From the NCBI GenBank assembly GCA_900541065.1, contig UQIE01000001.1, positions 124,001 to 188,000 of the forward strand: a stretch of DNA of 64,000 bases. Direction: 5' to 3'. The position numbers and the translations under genes were made by a program. The stretch comes from an uncultured Collinsella sp. (GTDB lineage Bacteria; Actinomycetota; Coriobacteriia; Coriobacteriales; Coriobacteriaceae). Positions 8,928 to 18,951 of this stretch are shown here, piece by piece (the stretch's first letter is position 1; every line of letters begins with the position of its first letter). Under the pieces are notes generated by a model. It was given only the letters and a program-made list of their open reading frames with translations. It had not been told where the DNA came from and did not search any database.

Positions 8928-10346
8928 TTAAGCGTCTTTCTTGGCAGTCAGATACTCGATGAACTCGGGACCGACGGTCGTAACGTCACCGGCACCCATA
9001 GTGAGCAGCAGGTCGCCCTCGCCCACCATCTGCTCGAGCTCCTGATTGAGCTCAAGACGGCTGGAGCAATACACGACCTCCTTGCCAGGATGCTTGGCGC
9101 GCACGGTATCGGCGAGCATCTTAGAGGTAACACCCGGAATGGGCATCTCGCCAGCCGAGAACACATCAATCAGCAGCAGTTTATCGGCATTGGCAAATGC
9201 ATCGGCAAAGTCGTCGCACAGGGCCTGCAGACGCGAATAACGGTGCGGCTGGAACACGACGTCGACATGCTTGTAGCCCAGCGACGAAGCGGCAGCAAGC
9301 GTCGCCTTGATCTCGGTGGGGTGATGGCCGTAATCATCGACCACGGTGATGCCATCGATATCGCCCACGTGGGTAAAGCGACGGCGGACGCCCTCAAAGC
9401 TCGAGAGCGCCTTGGCGGCGGCGTCGATGTCAAGGGCCAGGACATGGGCGACGGTGAGCACCGCCGTGGCGTTGAGCATGTTGTGGCGACCGGGATTGCT
9501 CTTGATCTCCACAGCGTGCTCAGTGCCGTCCTCAAAGCGAACGATAAAGTCGCTCTGGATGCCCTTGACATCCGGGTGCATGCAGACGATGTCGTTGCTC
9601 TCGGCAAAGCCGTAGGAAAGCACGTGACGGCCCGTCGACTTGGCGAGCTCGACCAGATGCGGGTCCTCACCGCAGACGATGACGGTGCCGTCCTCGCCCA
9701 CCAGGCTCATGAATTTGGCGAAAGTCGCTTCGATCTCCTCGATACCCGAGTAGTGATCGAGGTGATCGGCCTCGACGTTGGTCACAATGACTACGTTGGG
9801 GTTCAGGAACAGGAAGGAGCTGTCGGACTCGTCGGCCTCGGCGACAAAGTAGTCGCCCGAGCCGTTCTTGCCGTTCGTGTCATAGCCCTCGACGATGCCG
9901 CCGATCAAGAAGCTCGGATCCAGACCCATGCGGTCGAGCATGGTGGCGCACATCGAAGACGTGGTGGTCTTGCCATGCGTGCCGGCAACAGCGACGGTGG
10001 TGTAGCCGTGGCCCAAAGCAGAGAGCATCTTGGCACGGGGCCACACGGGAATACCAAGCTCGCGAGCGCGCACGAGTTCGGGGTTGGACTCCGGAATAGC
10101 GGTGGAGACAACAACCACGTCGGGCTTGACCTCGTCGATCGTGGCGGCCTCATGGCCCACATGCACCTTCACGCCAGCGCGGGTAAGCTGGCGGATATAA
10201 CGTGACGTCTTAAGGTCGGAGCCGGTAACGGCATAACCGCGCTCGTGCAGAACGAGGGCGATGCCGCTCATGCCGGTGCCGCCGATACCGATAAAGTGGG
10301 CGCTCTTAAACTCGGGCGCGGAGGTTGCAGTCTGGGAATCAGCCAT
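8928..10346 (-). CDS. murC: UDP-N-acetylmuramate--L-alanine ligase MurC
   Basis: About 472 residues. The N-terminal Rossmann motif GIGGTGMSGIA, the ATP-binding P-loop GTHGKTTTSS and the Mur-ligase C-terminal domain DDYGHHPTEI are all present. It adds L-Ala to UDP-MurNAc, the first stem-peptide step. ATG 10346 (MADSQTA) was chosen because AAGGAG lies about 11 bases upstream; the longer frame from 10373 has no ribosome site. A 98-bp gap separates it from murG. Every family motif is intact. Confidence 0.97.
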   Translation of the reverse strand: MADSQTATSAPEFKSAHFIGIGGTGMSGIALVLHERGYAVTGSDLKTSRYIRQLTRAGVKVHVGHEAATIDEVKPDVVVVSTAIPESNPELVRARELGIPVWPRAKMLSALGHGYTTVAVAGTHGKTTTSSMCATMLDRMGLDPSFLIGGIVEGYDTNGKNGSGDYFVAEADESDSSFLFLNPNVVIVTNVEADHLDHYSGIEEIEATFAKFMSLVGEDGTVIVCGEDPHLVELAKSTGRHVLSYGFAESNDIVCMHPDVKGIQSDFIVRFEDGTEHAVEIKSNPGRHNMLNATAVLTVAHVLALDIDAAAKALSSFEGVRRRFTHVGDIDGITVVDDYGHHPTEIKATLAAASSLGYKHVDVVFQPHRYSRLQALCDDFADAFANADKLLLIDVFSAGEMPIPGVTSKMLADTVRAKHPGKEVVYCSSRLELNQELEQMVGEGDLLLTMGAGDVTTVGPEFIEYLTAKKDA

Positions 10347-10443
10347 GTGCTCGTGTACTCCTTGCGTAAACACTGCCTGTAACCCGTTAACTGTACCGCA
10401 CCTACCGCATCAGCGCGAGGGCGACCGACGATATCCCGTCTAA

Positions 10444-11559
10444 CTAACGCAAACCCTCTACCGCATCCGCCAGAAGAGCGGCGGCCCTATCCTGAGCCAG
10501 ACCACGCGCCGCCTGACGCATGGCGTCGCGCGCCGCCGCGTCATCGACCAGGTGCAGCAGTTCATCGGCAAAGGCAGAACCGTCGATATCGGCATCGGCG
10601 CAGAGCACGCCGGCCCCGGCGTCGACCAGATACCGGGCATTGGTGGTTTGGTGGTCGGCCGTCGCATGCGGGTACGGCACGAGCACCGAAGGCACGGCGA
10701 GTGCAGCGATCTCGGCCACGCTCGATGCGCCCGAACGCGAGAGCACCAAATCGGCAGCAGCCAGCATATCGCCCATGTTGTCGATGTAAGGCTGGACGCG
10801 GTAATGCTTCGCCTCCTCGGGCGTCAGCGCCAAAGCGCGCTCGGTCTCCTCAAAGCCGTCGGCACCCGTCGAATGCAACACATAGAGGTTCTTGCGCGAA
10901 AGCAGCTCGTTTTTGAGCGAAGCCACACGCTCGTTGAGGTGCTGGGCGCCAAGTGAACCGCCAAAGACGAGCAGCAGCGTAGCGTCCTCGGGAACGCCAA
11001 GTGCCTTGCGGCCGCGAGCGCGATCGCCCTCGATCACCGAGCGACGTACGGGGTTGCCGGTCATGAGCACGTGGTCAGGGTCACCTTCGCGCTCAAAGAC
11101 CGAACGCGCTGCCGGCACCGAGATGCACACGCGGGCGGCGTGGGAGTTCATCATCTTGTTGGCCAGGCCCGGAACAGAGTTCTGCTCATGCAGCAGATAC
11201 GGAACGCCCGCGCCCTTGCACCACCCCAGCAGCGGAACCTCGACATAGGCACCAAAACCAATGGCGGCATCGGGCTTGCCGACCTTTGAGAAATGACTGG
11301 CGAGCGCACGCTTGGCTTTGTTGACGCGCCACAGCGAGGTCAGCGCCGTCCAAGGACGGGAGCGGTCGAAGCCCGTGACCGTAATGGGCACAAAATCAAA
11401 CCCAGCCTCGGGGACCAGACGACCCTCGAGCTTGCGCGACTGGCCCACGAACACAACGTGGTGGCCACGGTCACGCAGCTCTTCGGCCAAGGCGAGCGCG
11501 GGGTTGATGTGTCCTGCCGTGCCGCCGGCTGCAATAGCAACGGTCATTTTATCGGTCAT
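10444..11559 (-). CDS. murG: Undecaprenyl-PP-MurNAc-pentapeptide GlcNAc transferase MurG
   Basis: About 371 residues, GT28 fold. The N-terminal glycine loop AAGGTAGHINPALA and the C-terminal UDP-GlcNAc site SRSGASSVAEIAAL with HATADHQTTNA are diagnostic. MurG converts lipid I to lipid II on the cytoplasmic membrane face. ATG 11559 (MTDKMT) has an AAGGGA site about 7 bases upstream and overlaps the ftsW stop by 11 bases, indicating coupling; the ATG at 11577 is less likely. Confidence 0.96.
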   Translation of the reverse strand: MTDKMTVAIAAGGTAGHINPALALAEELRDRGHHVVFVGQSRKLEGRLVPEAGFDFVPITVTGFDRSRPWTALTSLWRVNKAKRALASHFSKVGKPDAAIGFGAYVEVPLLGWCKGAGVPYLLHEQNSVPGLANKMMNSHAARVCISVPAARSVFEREGDPDHVLMTGNPVRRSVIEGDRARGRKALGVPEDATLLLVFGGSLGAQHLNERVASLKNELLSRKNLYVLHSTGADGFEETERALALTPEEAKHYRVQPYIDNMGDMLAAADLVLSRSGASSVAEIAALAVPSVLVPYPHATADHQTTNARYLVDAGAGVLCADADIDGSAFADELLHLVDDAAARDAMRQAARGLAQDRAAALLADAVEGLR

Positions 11560-13075
11560 GGTAGTCCCTTCGTACACGCGGTCCCTGGTCGTCGGTACGC
11601 AGACGCGCCGACGGGTCCGAGTTCAAATCGATTCGATTATATCCGCCGCCCGCGTTGCGAGGGCTGGGGCGCTGCGGACGACCTTGCGGAGCCATTCGCG
11701 GGCGTGGACGAGCTGCCGGCTCGGATGCAGAACCATCCAGAACGGTAAAGCCGCTACGCGAAGGTCGTTCACCGCGCACATGGGCTACGCCGGCGGTGCT
11801 CTCGTCCATAACGGCAAAGCTCTCACGGCGGCGGTCATACTCATCGCGGCGGGCGCTCTCGTACGAAACGCGCAGGATCAACCCGGCAAGCATAAGCGAC
11901 ACAATAATCGACGAACCGCCGTAGCTAATAAACGGCAACGGTTTGCCCGTCATGGGAAACACGTTGAGGATGCCCAGCGCGTTAATCAAAAACTGCACTG
12001 CGAGAATGACCGCGGAGCCAGACGCCATGAGCGCGCCCCGACGATCGGTCGCCTGCTCGGCAATGCGAAACGCCGAGTAGATCAGCATCGCAAACACCAA
12101 GAAGAACAGCACGGTTCCGACAAAGCCGACTTCCTCGCCAATGATAGCCAGGATGTAGTCATTGTGCGCCTCGGGCAGATACGAGTACTTCATGGTTGAG
12201 TTGCCGATGCCACGGCCGAACAGACCGCCCGAGGCAAAGGCCATGATGGCAAGCGTGGCCTGATAGCCGTCACCATACTCGTCGGCCCAAGGGTTCAAGG
12301 CAACCTGAATACGCACCATACGGTACGGCTCTGCGACAAGCGCAATCACGATCACGAGAATGCCGAAGATTAGCACGCCGATGATAAATCTGGGGTCGAG
12401 ACCCGCAAACAACGCCATGCACATGAGGGTCAACAGGATGATCAGGACAGTACCGAAATCGGGCTGGATAAAGATCAGAAAGAGCGAAATGCCCAGGTAG
12501 ATGCCCATCTTGCGAAGGAATTCGTTGATGTTGCCACCGGGCGAAAAGAAGCGATCGAGCATGATGGCCGAATACGCAATGGCAAATGGCTTTAAAAACT
12601 CGGAAGGCTGGAACTGAATGCCGGCGATGTTGAGCCAGCGCGTGGCGCCACGGCTGCCGCTGCCCACCAAGAACACCAGAAACAGTAGCCCTATCATGCC
12701 TATGAGGAAGATCCTGAGCACGTCTTCCCCAAACCAACTGTCCGGCAAGATGCGCACGATGGCAACCATAGCCAGCACGCCAACTCCGGCAAACGCGGCT
12801 TGTCGAAACAGAAAAAACGTCGCCGAGCCATTCTCGTGCAGCGCCTCGACCGAAGACGCCGAGTACACCATCAGCAGGCCAAAGCACACCAAGGTAAACA
12901 GGCAGGCCATGAATATCAAACGGGGGCGCATGATACGGGCGGGAACGCCGGCAATATAGCGTTCGCTAAACGACTGCCCGCCGCGGCTGGAACGCGGTGT
13001 GCTGCGCCGCGAGGAAGCACGGTCCGAGTCGGGCCTCCTCGTACCTTGTCGGGGGCTCTCCTCTCTCACCGGCAA
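11549..13075 (-). CDS. ftsW: SEDS peptidoglycan polymerase FtsW
   Basis: 508 residues with about ten membrane segments. The SEDS motifs GSRGATRWLNIAGIQFQPSE and KPLPFISYGGSS are clear. FtsW polymerises lipid II at the septum with its partner FtsI. Both termini are extended: about 45 basic residues before the first span and about 100 residues rich in Arg, Pro and Gly after the last, both predicted cytoplasmic and disordered. It begins 3 bp after murD. RodA is the alternative SEDS family, but the dcw position argues for FtsW. Confidence 0.95.
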   Translation of the reverse strand: MPVREESPRQGTRRPDSDRASSRRSTPRSSRGGQSFSERYIAGVPARIMRPRLIFMACLFTLVCFGLLMVYSASSVEALHENGSATFFLFRQAAFAGVGVLAMVAIVRILPDSWFGEDVLRIFLIGMIGLLFLVFLVGSGSRGATRWLNIAGIQFQPSEFLKPFAIAYSAIMLDRFFSPGGNINEFLRKMGIYLGISLFLIFIQPDFGTVLIILLTLMCMALFAGLDPRFIIGVLIFGILVIVIALVAEPYRMVRIQVALNPWADEYGDGYQATLAIMAFASGGLFGRGIGNSTMKYSYLPEAHNDYILAIIGEEVGFVGTVLFFLVFAMLIYSAFRIAEQATDRRGALMASGSAVILAVQFLINALGILNVFPMTGKPLPFISYGGSSIIVSLMLAGLILRVSYESARRDEYDRRRESFAVMDESTAGVAHVRGERPSRSGFTVLDGSASEPAARPRPRMAPQGRPQRPSPRNAGGGYNRIDLNSDPSARLRTDDQGPRVRRDYHDR

Positions 13076-13078
13076 CCC

Positions 13079-14485
13079 CTATTCCATTTGTGATTTCGCT
13101 GTAGCGGCAAGCTGAGCCACGTAGTCCTTAAACACGCGGCCGCGCTCCTCATAGCCCGAGAACTCATCGAACGAAGAGCAGGCAGGAGAAAGTAAGATCA
13201 CATCACCACGGCTCGAAAGCGAACGGGCGACGTCCACGGCATCGCGCAGGTCATCCGCCTGGGCGATATCCACATCGCCATCGACATCAGCCTCGTCCAT
13301 AGCGGCGGTGAAGCGCTCGCGCGCATCGCCAAAGCAGACGACCGAGCGCACGTTGTCCATAACGACGCGCGCGAAGTCCGTGAGCGGCGTGCCCTTATCG
13401 TGGCCGCCGAGCAGCAAGATCACGTCGTCATCGGGAAATGCCGTCAGTGCCTTCTCGACCGCATCGGTGTTGGTCGCCTTGGAATCGTTGACGTAGCGCA
13501 CGCCGTCAATCTCGCCACACGGCTCCACGCGGTGCTCGAGCGGCTGGAACGAGGCAAGACCGCGGCAGACACCGTCGACATCGGCACCGACCGCCAAGGC
13601 AGCCGTGGCAGCGCATAGGGCATTGATAACATTGTGATGGCCCGAGATCTTGAGCTCGGATATAGCGATGAGCGGGGTCTCGACACCCTTCAGACGCACG
13701 ATCATCTTGCCATCGCGCACAAAGGCGGCATCCTCGCCCTCAGGCTCGTCAAAGGCAACCTTGCAGATGCGACGACCCGGCGTGTAGATGTACTCATCGA
13801 ACTCGTGAATGCCGGCGTCTTCGACGTCGACAACCACCAGATCGTCATCGACCATATTGTCAAACAGTTTGATCTTGGCAAGCGCATAGTTCTTATGGCT
13901 CTTATGCCAGCCCAAGTGGTCGGGAGTGATGTTGAGCAGCACCGCCACGCGGGGGTGGAGCTCGGTTGTCGTAGCAATCTGATAGCTCGAGAGCTCAGCC
14001 ACAAACCACTCGTTATGGGCTCGGCCGTCAATCTCGTTGACCGGCGGCTCGCCGATGTTGCCGACAGCAACGCTGGCCTCGCCGGCAGCCTTAAGCAGAT
14101 AATCAGCCAGCGACGTGGTGGTCGTCTTGCCGTTGGTGCCCGTGATGGCAATCCAGTTATCGGGCGACAGGCGATAGGCAAACTCGGGCTCACCCATAAT
14201 CTGGGCGGCATGCTCGCGCCCGGCCTTAAAGAAGCCCGAGAACTCCGAGATGCCCGGGCACGTCACGCATACGTCATAGGCGCCCTCGACCTGTTCGGTC
14301 CCATAGACAAACGACGCACCAGCAGCCTCGAGCGCACGCGTGGCGTCATTGGGCTCAGAGGTGCCACCGCCATACACGGTAACGGCACTTACGCGCTCGG
14401 GATGTGCCAGCGCCCAGCGGGCGACATCGAGACCAGATTTGCCCTGACCCAAAACGAGCAGGCTAAAGACATCAGCAAGAGGCAT
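13079..14485 (-). CDS. murD: UDP-N-acetylmuramoylalanine--D-glutamate ligase MurD
   Basis: 468 residues. N-terminal GQGKSGLDVARWA, the ATP P-loop GTNGKTTTTSL near residue 115, and the C-terminal region with NDSKATNTDA and LLLGGHDKG identify MurD. It adds D-Glu to UDP-MurNAc-L-Ala. It lies between mraY (9-bp gap) and ftsW (3-bp gap). Confidence 0.97.
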   Translation of the reverse strand: MPLADVFSLLVLGQGKSGLDVARWALAHPERVSAVTVYGGGTSEPNDATRALEAAGASFVYGTEQVEGAYDVCVTCPGISEFSGFFKAGREHAAQIMGEPEFAYRLSPDNWIAITGTNGKTTTTSLADYLLKAAGEASVAVGNIGEPPVNEIDGRAHNEWFVAELSSYQIATTTELHPRVAVLLNITPDHLGWHKSHKNYALAKIKLFDNMVDDDLVVVDVEDAGIHEFDEYIYTPGRRICKVAFDEPEGEDAAFVRDGKMIVRLKGVETPLIAISELKISGHHNVINALCAATAALAVGADVDGVCRGLASFQPLEHRVEPCGEIDGVRYVNDSKATNTDAVEKALTAFPDDDVILLLGGHDKGTPLTDFARVVMDNVRSVVCFGDARERFTAAMDEADVDGDVDIAQADDLRDAVDVARSLSSRGDVILLSPACSSFDEFSGYEERGRVFKDYVAQLAATAKSQME

Positions 14486-14494
14486 GAAAGACCA

Positions 14495-15514
14495 CTATCC
14501 CAACTGGAAGAACAGGGCAAGGCCAACGGCACCAAAGGCAGCAGCGATAATCCAAAAACGGATGACGACCTTGGTCTCGGCCCAGCCCTTCTTTTCGAAA
14601 TGATGATGGATGGGCGCCATAAGGAAGACGCGCTTGTGCGTAAAGTGGAAGTAGACAACCTGAATCATGACCGACAGGGTCTCAACGATAAACAGGCCGC
14701 CGATGATGAGGGAGACGACCTCGGTGTTGGTCATGATGGACGTGCAGGCAAACGCGGCGCCTAGGGCAAGCGAGCCGGTATCGCCCATAAAGATGCTCGC
14801 CGGATAGCAGTTGAACCACAGAAAGCCCAAGCAGGCACCGGCACACGCGGTGCAGAAGATGGACAGGTTCACGTCTCCGTGCAAAAACGCCATGGCAGCC
14901 ATGGCGAGCATGGCAATCATGGAGGTGCCGCCAGCAAGACCGTCAAGGCCATCAGTCAGGTTCACGGCATTAGAAAGACCGGCGATCATCAGCCAGCAAA
15001 AGACAATGTAAAGCCACGGGAACGAAAGGCCGCAGATGGTGGTCGAAAGCACGCCAAGGTCAATCGTCAGGCCGCCGGGAAAACGAATCTCGGGGGCGAC
15101 GCCGCACCAGTTAACGGCAAGTACCGTAAAGGTGACACAGATAATGGTTAGGCCGATCATCTTGGCATGAGGCGTCAGACCGAGCGAGCGCCCATGCGTA
15201 ACGGAGGTCAGGTCGTCGATCAGGCCCAGCACGCCGGTCGCCAGCGTGGCGAGCAGCACGAGCACGAGCTCGGTGGTGAGCTTGCCCATCAGCAGGCAGG
15301 TCAGCGAAATCGCGACGAGAATGACAACGCCACCCATGGTGGGCGTTCCCTGCTTAACCAAATGACGCTTGGGGCCGTCGGCACGAACCTGCTGGCCGAT
15401 ACCCTCGACCTTGAGCAGCTTGATCCACCACGGCATGAGCAGCAGCGCAATGGCGGCGGCGATGCCAAGCCCCAAAAAAGCCTGATACGTTGGATACGAG
15501 GGATTGCCGAACAT
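14495..15514 (-). CDS. mraY: Phospho-N-acetylmuramoyl-pentapeptide transferase MraY
   Basis: 339 residues with about ten membrane segments. Catalytic motifs DDLTSV, NLTDGLDGLAGG, NCYPASIFMGDTGSLALG and PIHHHFE are intact. It transfers phospho-MurNAc-pentapeptide to undecaprenyl phosphate, making lipid I. It is separated from murF by only 3 bp. Confidence 0.97.
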   Translation of the reverse strand: MFGNPSYPTYQAFLGLGIAAAIALLLMPWWIKLLKVEGIGQQVRADGPKRHLVKQGTPTMGGVVILVAISLTCLLMGKLTTELVLVLLATLATGVLGLIDDLTSVTHGRSLGLTPHAKMIGLTIICVTFTVLAVNWCGVAPEIRFPGGLTIDLGVLSTTICGLSFPWLYIVFCWLMIAGLSNAVNLTDGLDGLAGGTSMIAMLAMAAMAFLHGDVNLSIFCTACAGACLGFLWFNCYPASIFMGDTGSLALGAAFACTSIMTNTEVVSLIIGGLFIVETLSVMIQVVYFHFTHKRVFLMAPIHHHFEKKGWAETKVVIRFWIIAAAFGAVGLALFFQLG

Positions 15515-15517
15515 GGG

Positions 15518-16942
15518 CTAGCACACACCTTCCACAAAGCGGTCGAGCTCAACAAAGCGGGAACCCTTGACCAGTACAACATCATGTTTTTCAAGCGCGC
15601 CGCCCATGCGGTCGAGCACCTGCTGATAATCGGAGAACACCTGGATGCGGTCCTCGTCCATGCCCATCATGCGCGCGGCATCGGCCATAAGCTGGGCCAG
15701 CTCACCACCCACGCACGCCAGCATGTCGAGCTTCTTGGCGGCGGCATAGGCGCCCACGAGCTCATGCATGCGAGGAGCCTCATCGCCCATCTCGCCCATC
15801 TCGCCCAGGATCGCCATACGAGACCCCGTGCACGAAAGCGAGCACAGCAGATCGAGGCCAGCAGCCATGGATTCGGCACTGGCGTTATAGGAATCGTCGA
15901 TGACGCGGGCACCGCTCTTGGCGCGCTTGATCTCCTGGCGGTGACCGGTGATCGTGAGGCCCCTAAAGGCAGCATCGATCTGCTCGGGCGTCACGCCCAA
16001 GAGATAGGCAACCGCGGCGGCCTTAACGGCATTAGGAACGGACTGCACGCCGGGGATGGCAAGCATGGTATCGATCGTCTCACCCTGGCCAAAATCGAGC
16101 GTAAAGACCGGACGGCCCTCGTCATCAACACGAATGTCGCGGGCACGGACCTCATCATCGTCCGAGACGCCGGCCAGCATCACGTCGATACCAGCAGGCT
16201 GGGCGAACGTATCGCGAATGAACGGTGTATAGTCGTCCTCGCCGCCCAAAACCAGCAGCGGCAAGAAGTCGCCGGCGGCGCACATACCCTGGACAATCTC
16301 GGCCTTAGCGCGGGCGATGTTCTCGCGGCTACCCAAAATGCCGATATGAGAGGTACCAATCTTGCTCACGATGGCAAGGTTGGGATTGGCGGACTGGGAC
16401 AGGCGCTCAATCTCGTGGAAATGGTTCATGCCCATCTCGAGCACCAGGACCTCGGTATCGGCCGGAGCGGAAAGCACCGTGAGCGGCATGCCGATCAGGT
16501 TATTGAAATTGCCCTTGGTGGCCCAGACACGATAGCGCTTGGCGAGCACGGCGGCGAGCACGTCCTTGGTCGTCGTCTTGCCGATGGAACCGGTAATACC
16601 AACGACCAGGCAGCCAAGCTCCAGGCGATACGCGTGCGCCAAACGCAGCAGAAACTCCTCGGGATCATCGGTCAGCAAGATGGCACAGCCCTTGTCCTGC
16701 GCCAGCGAGACCAGCTCGGCCTCGGGCTCACGCGTCATCACGACGGCGCCGGCACCCGACTGGACGGCACGGGAAGCGAAATCATTGCCGTCGACGTTTT
16801 CACCGGGAAAGGCGACGAAAATCGTCCCTTCCTCGACCTGGCGCGAGTCGATAACGCACCCGCGGCATACCCGATCGGCTTCTCCCGTCACGGTTCGGGC
16901 CCCTGTTGCGGCCGCGAGGTTGTTGACGGCGATCTCTATCAT
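15518..16942 (-). CDS. murF: UDP-N-acetylmuramoyl-tripeptide--D-Ala-D-Ala ligase MurF
   Basis: 474 residues. ATP motif GSIGKTTTKDVLAAVL near residue 110, and DDSYNASAESM in the central domain, identify MurF. It adds D-Ala-D-Ala to complete the pentapeptide. The start has AGGGGAG nearby. The 126-bp gap before ftsI is the largest inside the main dcw run and holds a TACAAT hexamer (minus strand, near 16980) without a good -35, so a weak internal promoter is possible but unproven. Usually murE stands between ftsI and murF; it is missing here. Confidence 0.96.
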   Translation of the reverse strand: MIEIAVNNLAAATGARTVTGEADRVCRGCVIDSRQVEEGTIFVAFPGENVDGNDFASRAVQSGAGAVVMTREPEAELVSLAQDKGCAILLTDDPEEFLLRLAHAYRLELGCLVVGITGSIGKTTTKDVLAAVLAKRYRVWATKGNFNNLIGMPLTVLSAPADTEVLVLEMGMNHFHEIERLSQSANPNLAIVSKIGTSHIGILGSRENIARAKAEIVQGMCAAGDFLPLLVLGGEDDYTPFIRDTFAQPAGIDVMLAGVSDDDEVRARDIRVDDEGRPVFTLDFGQGETIDTMLAIPGVQSVPNAVKAAAVAYLLGVTPEQIDAAFRGLTITGHRQEIKRAKSGARVIDDSYNASAESMAAGLDLLCSLSCTGSRMAILGEMGEMGDEAPRMHELVGAYAAAKKLDMLACVGGELAQLMADAARMMGMDEDRIQVFSDYQQVLDRMGGALEKHDVVLVKGSRFVELDRFVEGVC

Positions 16943-17068
16943 TGCAGCTCCCCTGTAAACCTAATAATGCTATCGGCGTATTGTATCCCAGCGCCGCACA
17001 TGCGTGGTGCAGGGCATGTGAACACCCTCATATGGGACAACAAACCACGCCCCAAAGATTGTAACCCC

Positions 17069-18934
17069 CTACTTCGTGTGCGGGATACCCAGCACGTCGA
17101 GCGCGTTGGCCATAATGGACTGGAACGGCACCGCAGCGGCATCTGAGCCGCTCGGCGTTCCGTCGAGCGTGATATAGCACAGCACCTTGGGCGATTGTGC
17201 CGGCGCAAAGCCCATAAAGGACGACATGTAGTTCTCCTTGAGGTAGCCGCCGTTCTCGTCGGCACGTTCGGCCGTACCGGTCTTACCCGCTACGTCATAG
17301 CCGTCAACCGCGCCGCCAACGCCCGTTCCCTCGGACACGACCGTCTGCATGCACGATGTCACCTGGGATGCGGCGTCCTCCGAAATCGCGCGCTCGCCTT
17401 CGCCCCAGTCCTTCTCGTCACCTTTGCTGGACTTATAGAAGTGCGGTGTCATCATCACGCCGCCGTTGGCGATGCCGCCCACGGCACGTGCGATCTCAAT
17501 CGGCGAGACAGACAGTGCCTGTCCAAAGCTCATCGAGCCCAGCGTGGCGCCGTCATACTGGTCACGCTCCTTGACGATACCCAGGCTCTCGCCCGGAAAA
17601 TCTACACCAGAGCTGTGACCGATGCCCCACTTGTCCACATAGGTGGCAAAGTCGTCGGCACCGATCTTGCGCCCCACCAGGACAAAGCCCACGTTGGACG
17701 AACGGCGCATCATCTCGCGCACATCCATGGTCATGGCGTAGTCGCGCTTGTCGGCATCGGTGACGGTATCGTCGCCCACCTTGATGCTCGCCGGCACCTC
17801 AAACGACGTACTCGATCGCACGACACCCAAGTCGAAGCCGGCGCCCGCCACGAGCGTCTTAAAGACCGAGCCGGGCTCGTAGGCGTCGGTGACCAGGCGC
17901 AAGTTCATATCCTCGGTCTTGGCGTTTTCCAGATCGGTCTGGTCGTAAGTCGGATACGAGCAGGCTGCCAAGATCTCGCCTGTCGTAGGATCGGTGACCA
18001 GCGCCGAGCCGTTCTTGGCCTTTGTCTTCTCGACAGCCTCTGCCAGGGCATCCTCGGCCGCACGCTGGATATTGACGTCGAGCGTCGTCACGATATCAAC
18101 GCCGTCGACCGCAGCCACCTTTTTATAGGCACCGCCCGCGATATAGCTGCCGTCCCTCGCGCGCTCGCGTACGAGAGAACCGTTCGTGCCGGTCAGAAGC
18201 TTGTTGTATTGCTTTTCGAGACCCGTCAAGCCGTCGTTGTCTACATTCACTACACCCAGCACCTGCGATGCCAGATTGCCGTATGGATATACGCGCTTCA
18301 TGGCCTGCTCAAAAAGCACGCCGGGCAGGTTCTTCTTCTCCAGCGCCGCAACATCGTCTTCGTCCACCTGGCGCTTGATATACACCCAGGTTCCATCGGA
18401 CTCAACGAGCTTGCGGCAGGTCTTTTTATCGATTCCAGTTGCCTTGACCAGCGCCGACACCGTCTTGTCAACATCCTCGACAAGCTGCGGGTTCACGGCG
18501 ATGTTGCGGCATTCGACCGACGACGTCAGCACGTTGCCGTTACGGTCGTAGATGGTACCGCGCTTGGCATACAGCGTCTGTGCAAGCAAGCGACGTGCAT
18601 CGGCGCGGTCGCGTAACTTTTCGGCTTCCACGATTTGATAGTCGGCAAGGCGAAGGACGCCCAAACCCAAGCCAAACCCGATGAAGCCCATGACGGCTTT
18701 GCGACGGGGCAGCGGCGTGCCCGTGAGCCATTCGGTCGACGAGCTCTTGCGCGGTCTGGTGTTATGCATCTGAGGACCACTCGAGCCACGGAGACGCGAC
18801 GCGGGGTCGTTGCCATAGGACGGCATCGCGTTGTAAGATGGCCGACCCGTTCCTTGATAACCAGAACGTCCCCGCGATGAGGGACGTCCAGAACCGCGAC
18901 CCCCGTCGGAGCCGCGGCGATAGTCATTTGTCAT
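17069..18934 (-). CDS. ftsI: Septal transpeptidase FtsI (class B penicillin-binding protein)
   Basis: 621 residues. An N-terminal cytoplasmic tail of about 75 residues rich in Gly, Ser and Arg precedes one membrane span (about 80-97). The PBP dimerisation domain follows, then the transpeptidase domain with the active-site tetrad SVFK (356-359), SSN (412-414) and KTGT (551-554). It cross-links septal peptidoglycan with FtsW. No PASTA domains are present. Its start is 17 bp after the end of the ftsL-like gene. This could be called PBP2b/SpoVD-type; the dcw position supports FtsI. Confidence 0.95.
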   Translation of the reverse strand: MTNDYRRGSDGGRGSGRPSSRGRSGYQGTGRPSYNAMPSYGNDPASRLRGSSGPQMHNTRPRKSSSTEWLTGTPLPRRKAVMGFIGFGLGLGVLRLADYQIVEAEKLRDRADARRLLAQTLYAKRGTIYDRNGNVLTSSVECRNIAVNPQLVEDVDKTVSALVKATGIDKKTCRKLVESDGTWVYIKRQVDEDDVAALEKKNLPGVLFEQAMKRVYPYGNLASQVLGVVNVDNDGLTGLEKQYNKLLTGTNGSLVRERARDGSYIAGGAYKKVAAVDGVDIVTTLDVNIQRAAEDALAEAVEKTKAKNGSALVTDPTTGEILAACSYPTYDQTDLENAKTEDMNLRLVTDAYEPGSVFKTLVAGAGFDLGVVRSSTSFEVPASIKVGDDTVTDADKRDYAMTMDVREMMRRSSNVGFVLVGRKIGADDFATYVDKWGIGHSSGVDFPGESLGIVKERDQYDGATLGSMSFGQALSVSPIEIARAVGGIANGGVMMTPHFYKSSKGDEKDWGEGERAISEDAASQVTSCMQTVVSEGTGVGGAVDGYDVAGKTGTAERADENGGYLKENYMSSFMGFAPAQSPKVLCYITLDGTPSGSDAAAVPFQSIMANALDVLGIPHTK

Positions 18935-18951
18935 ACTCAGCTACCGTCTTG

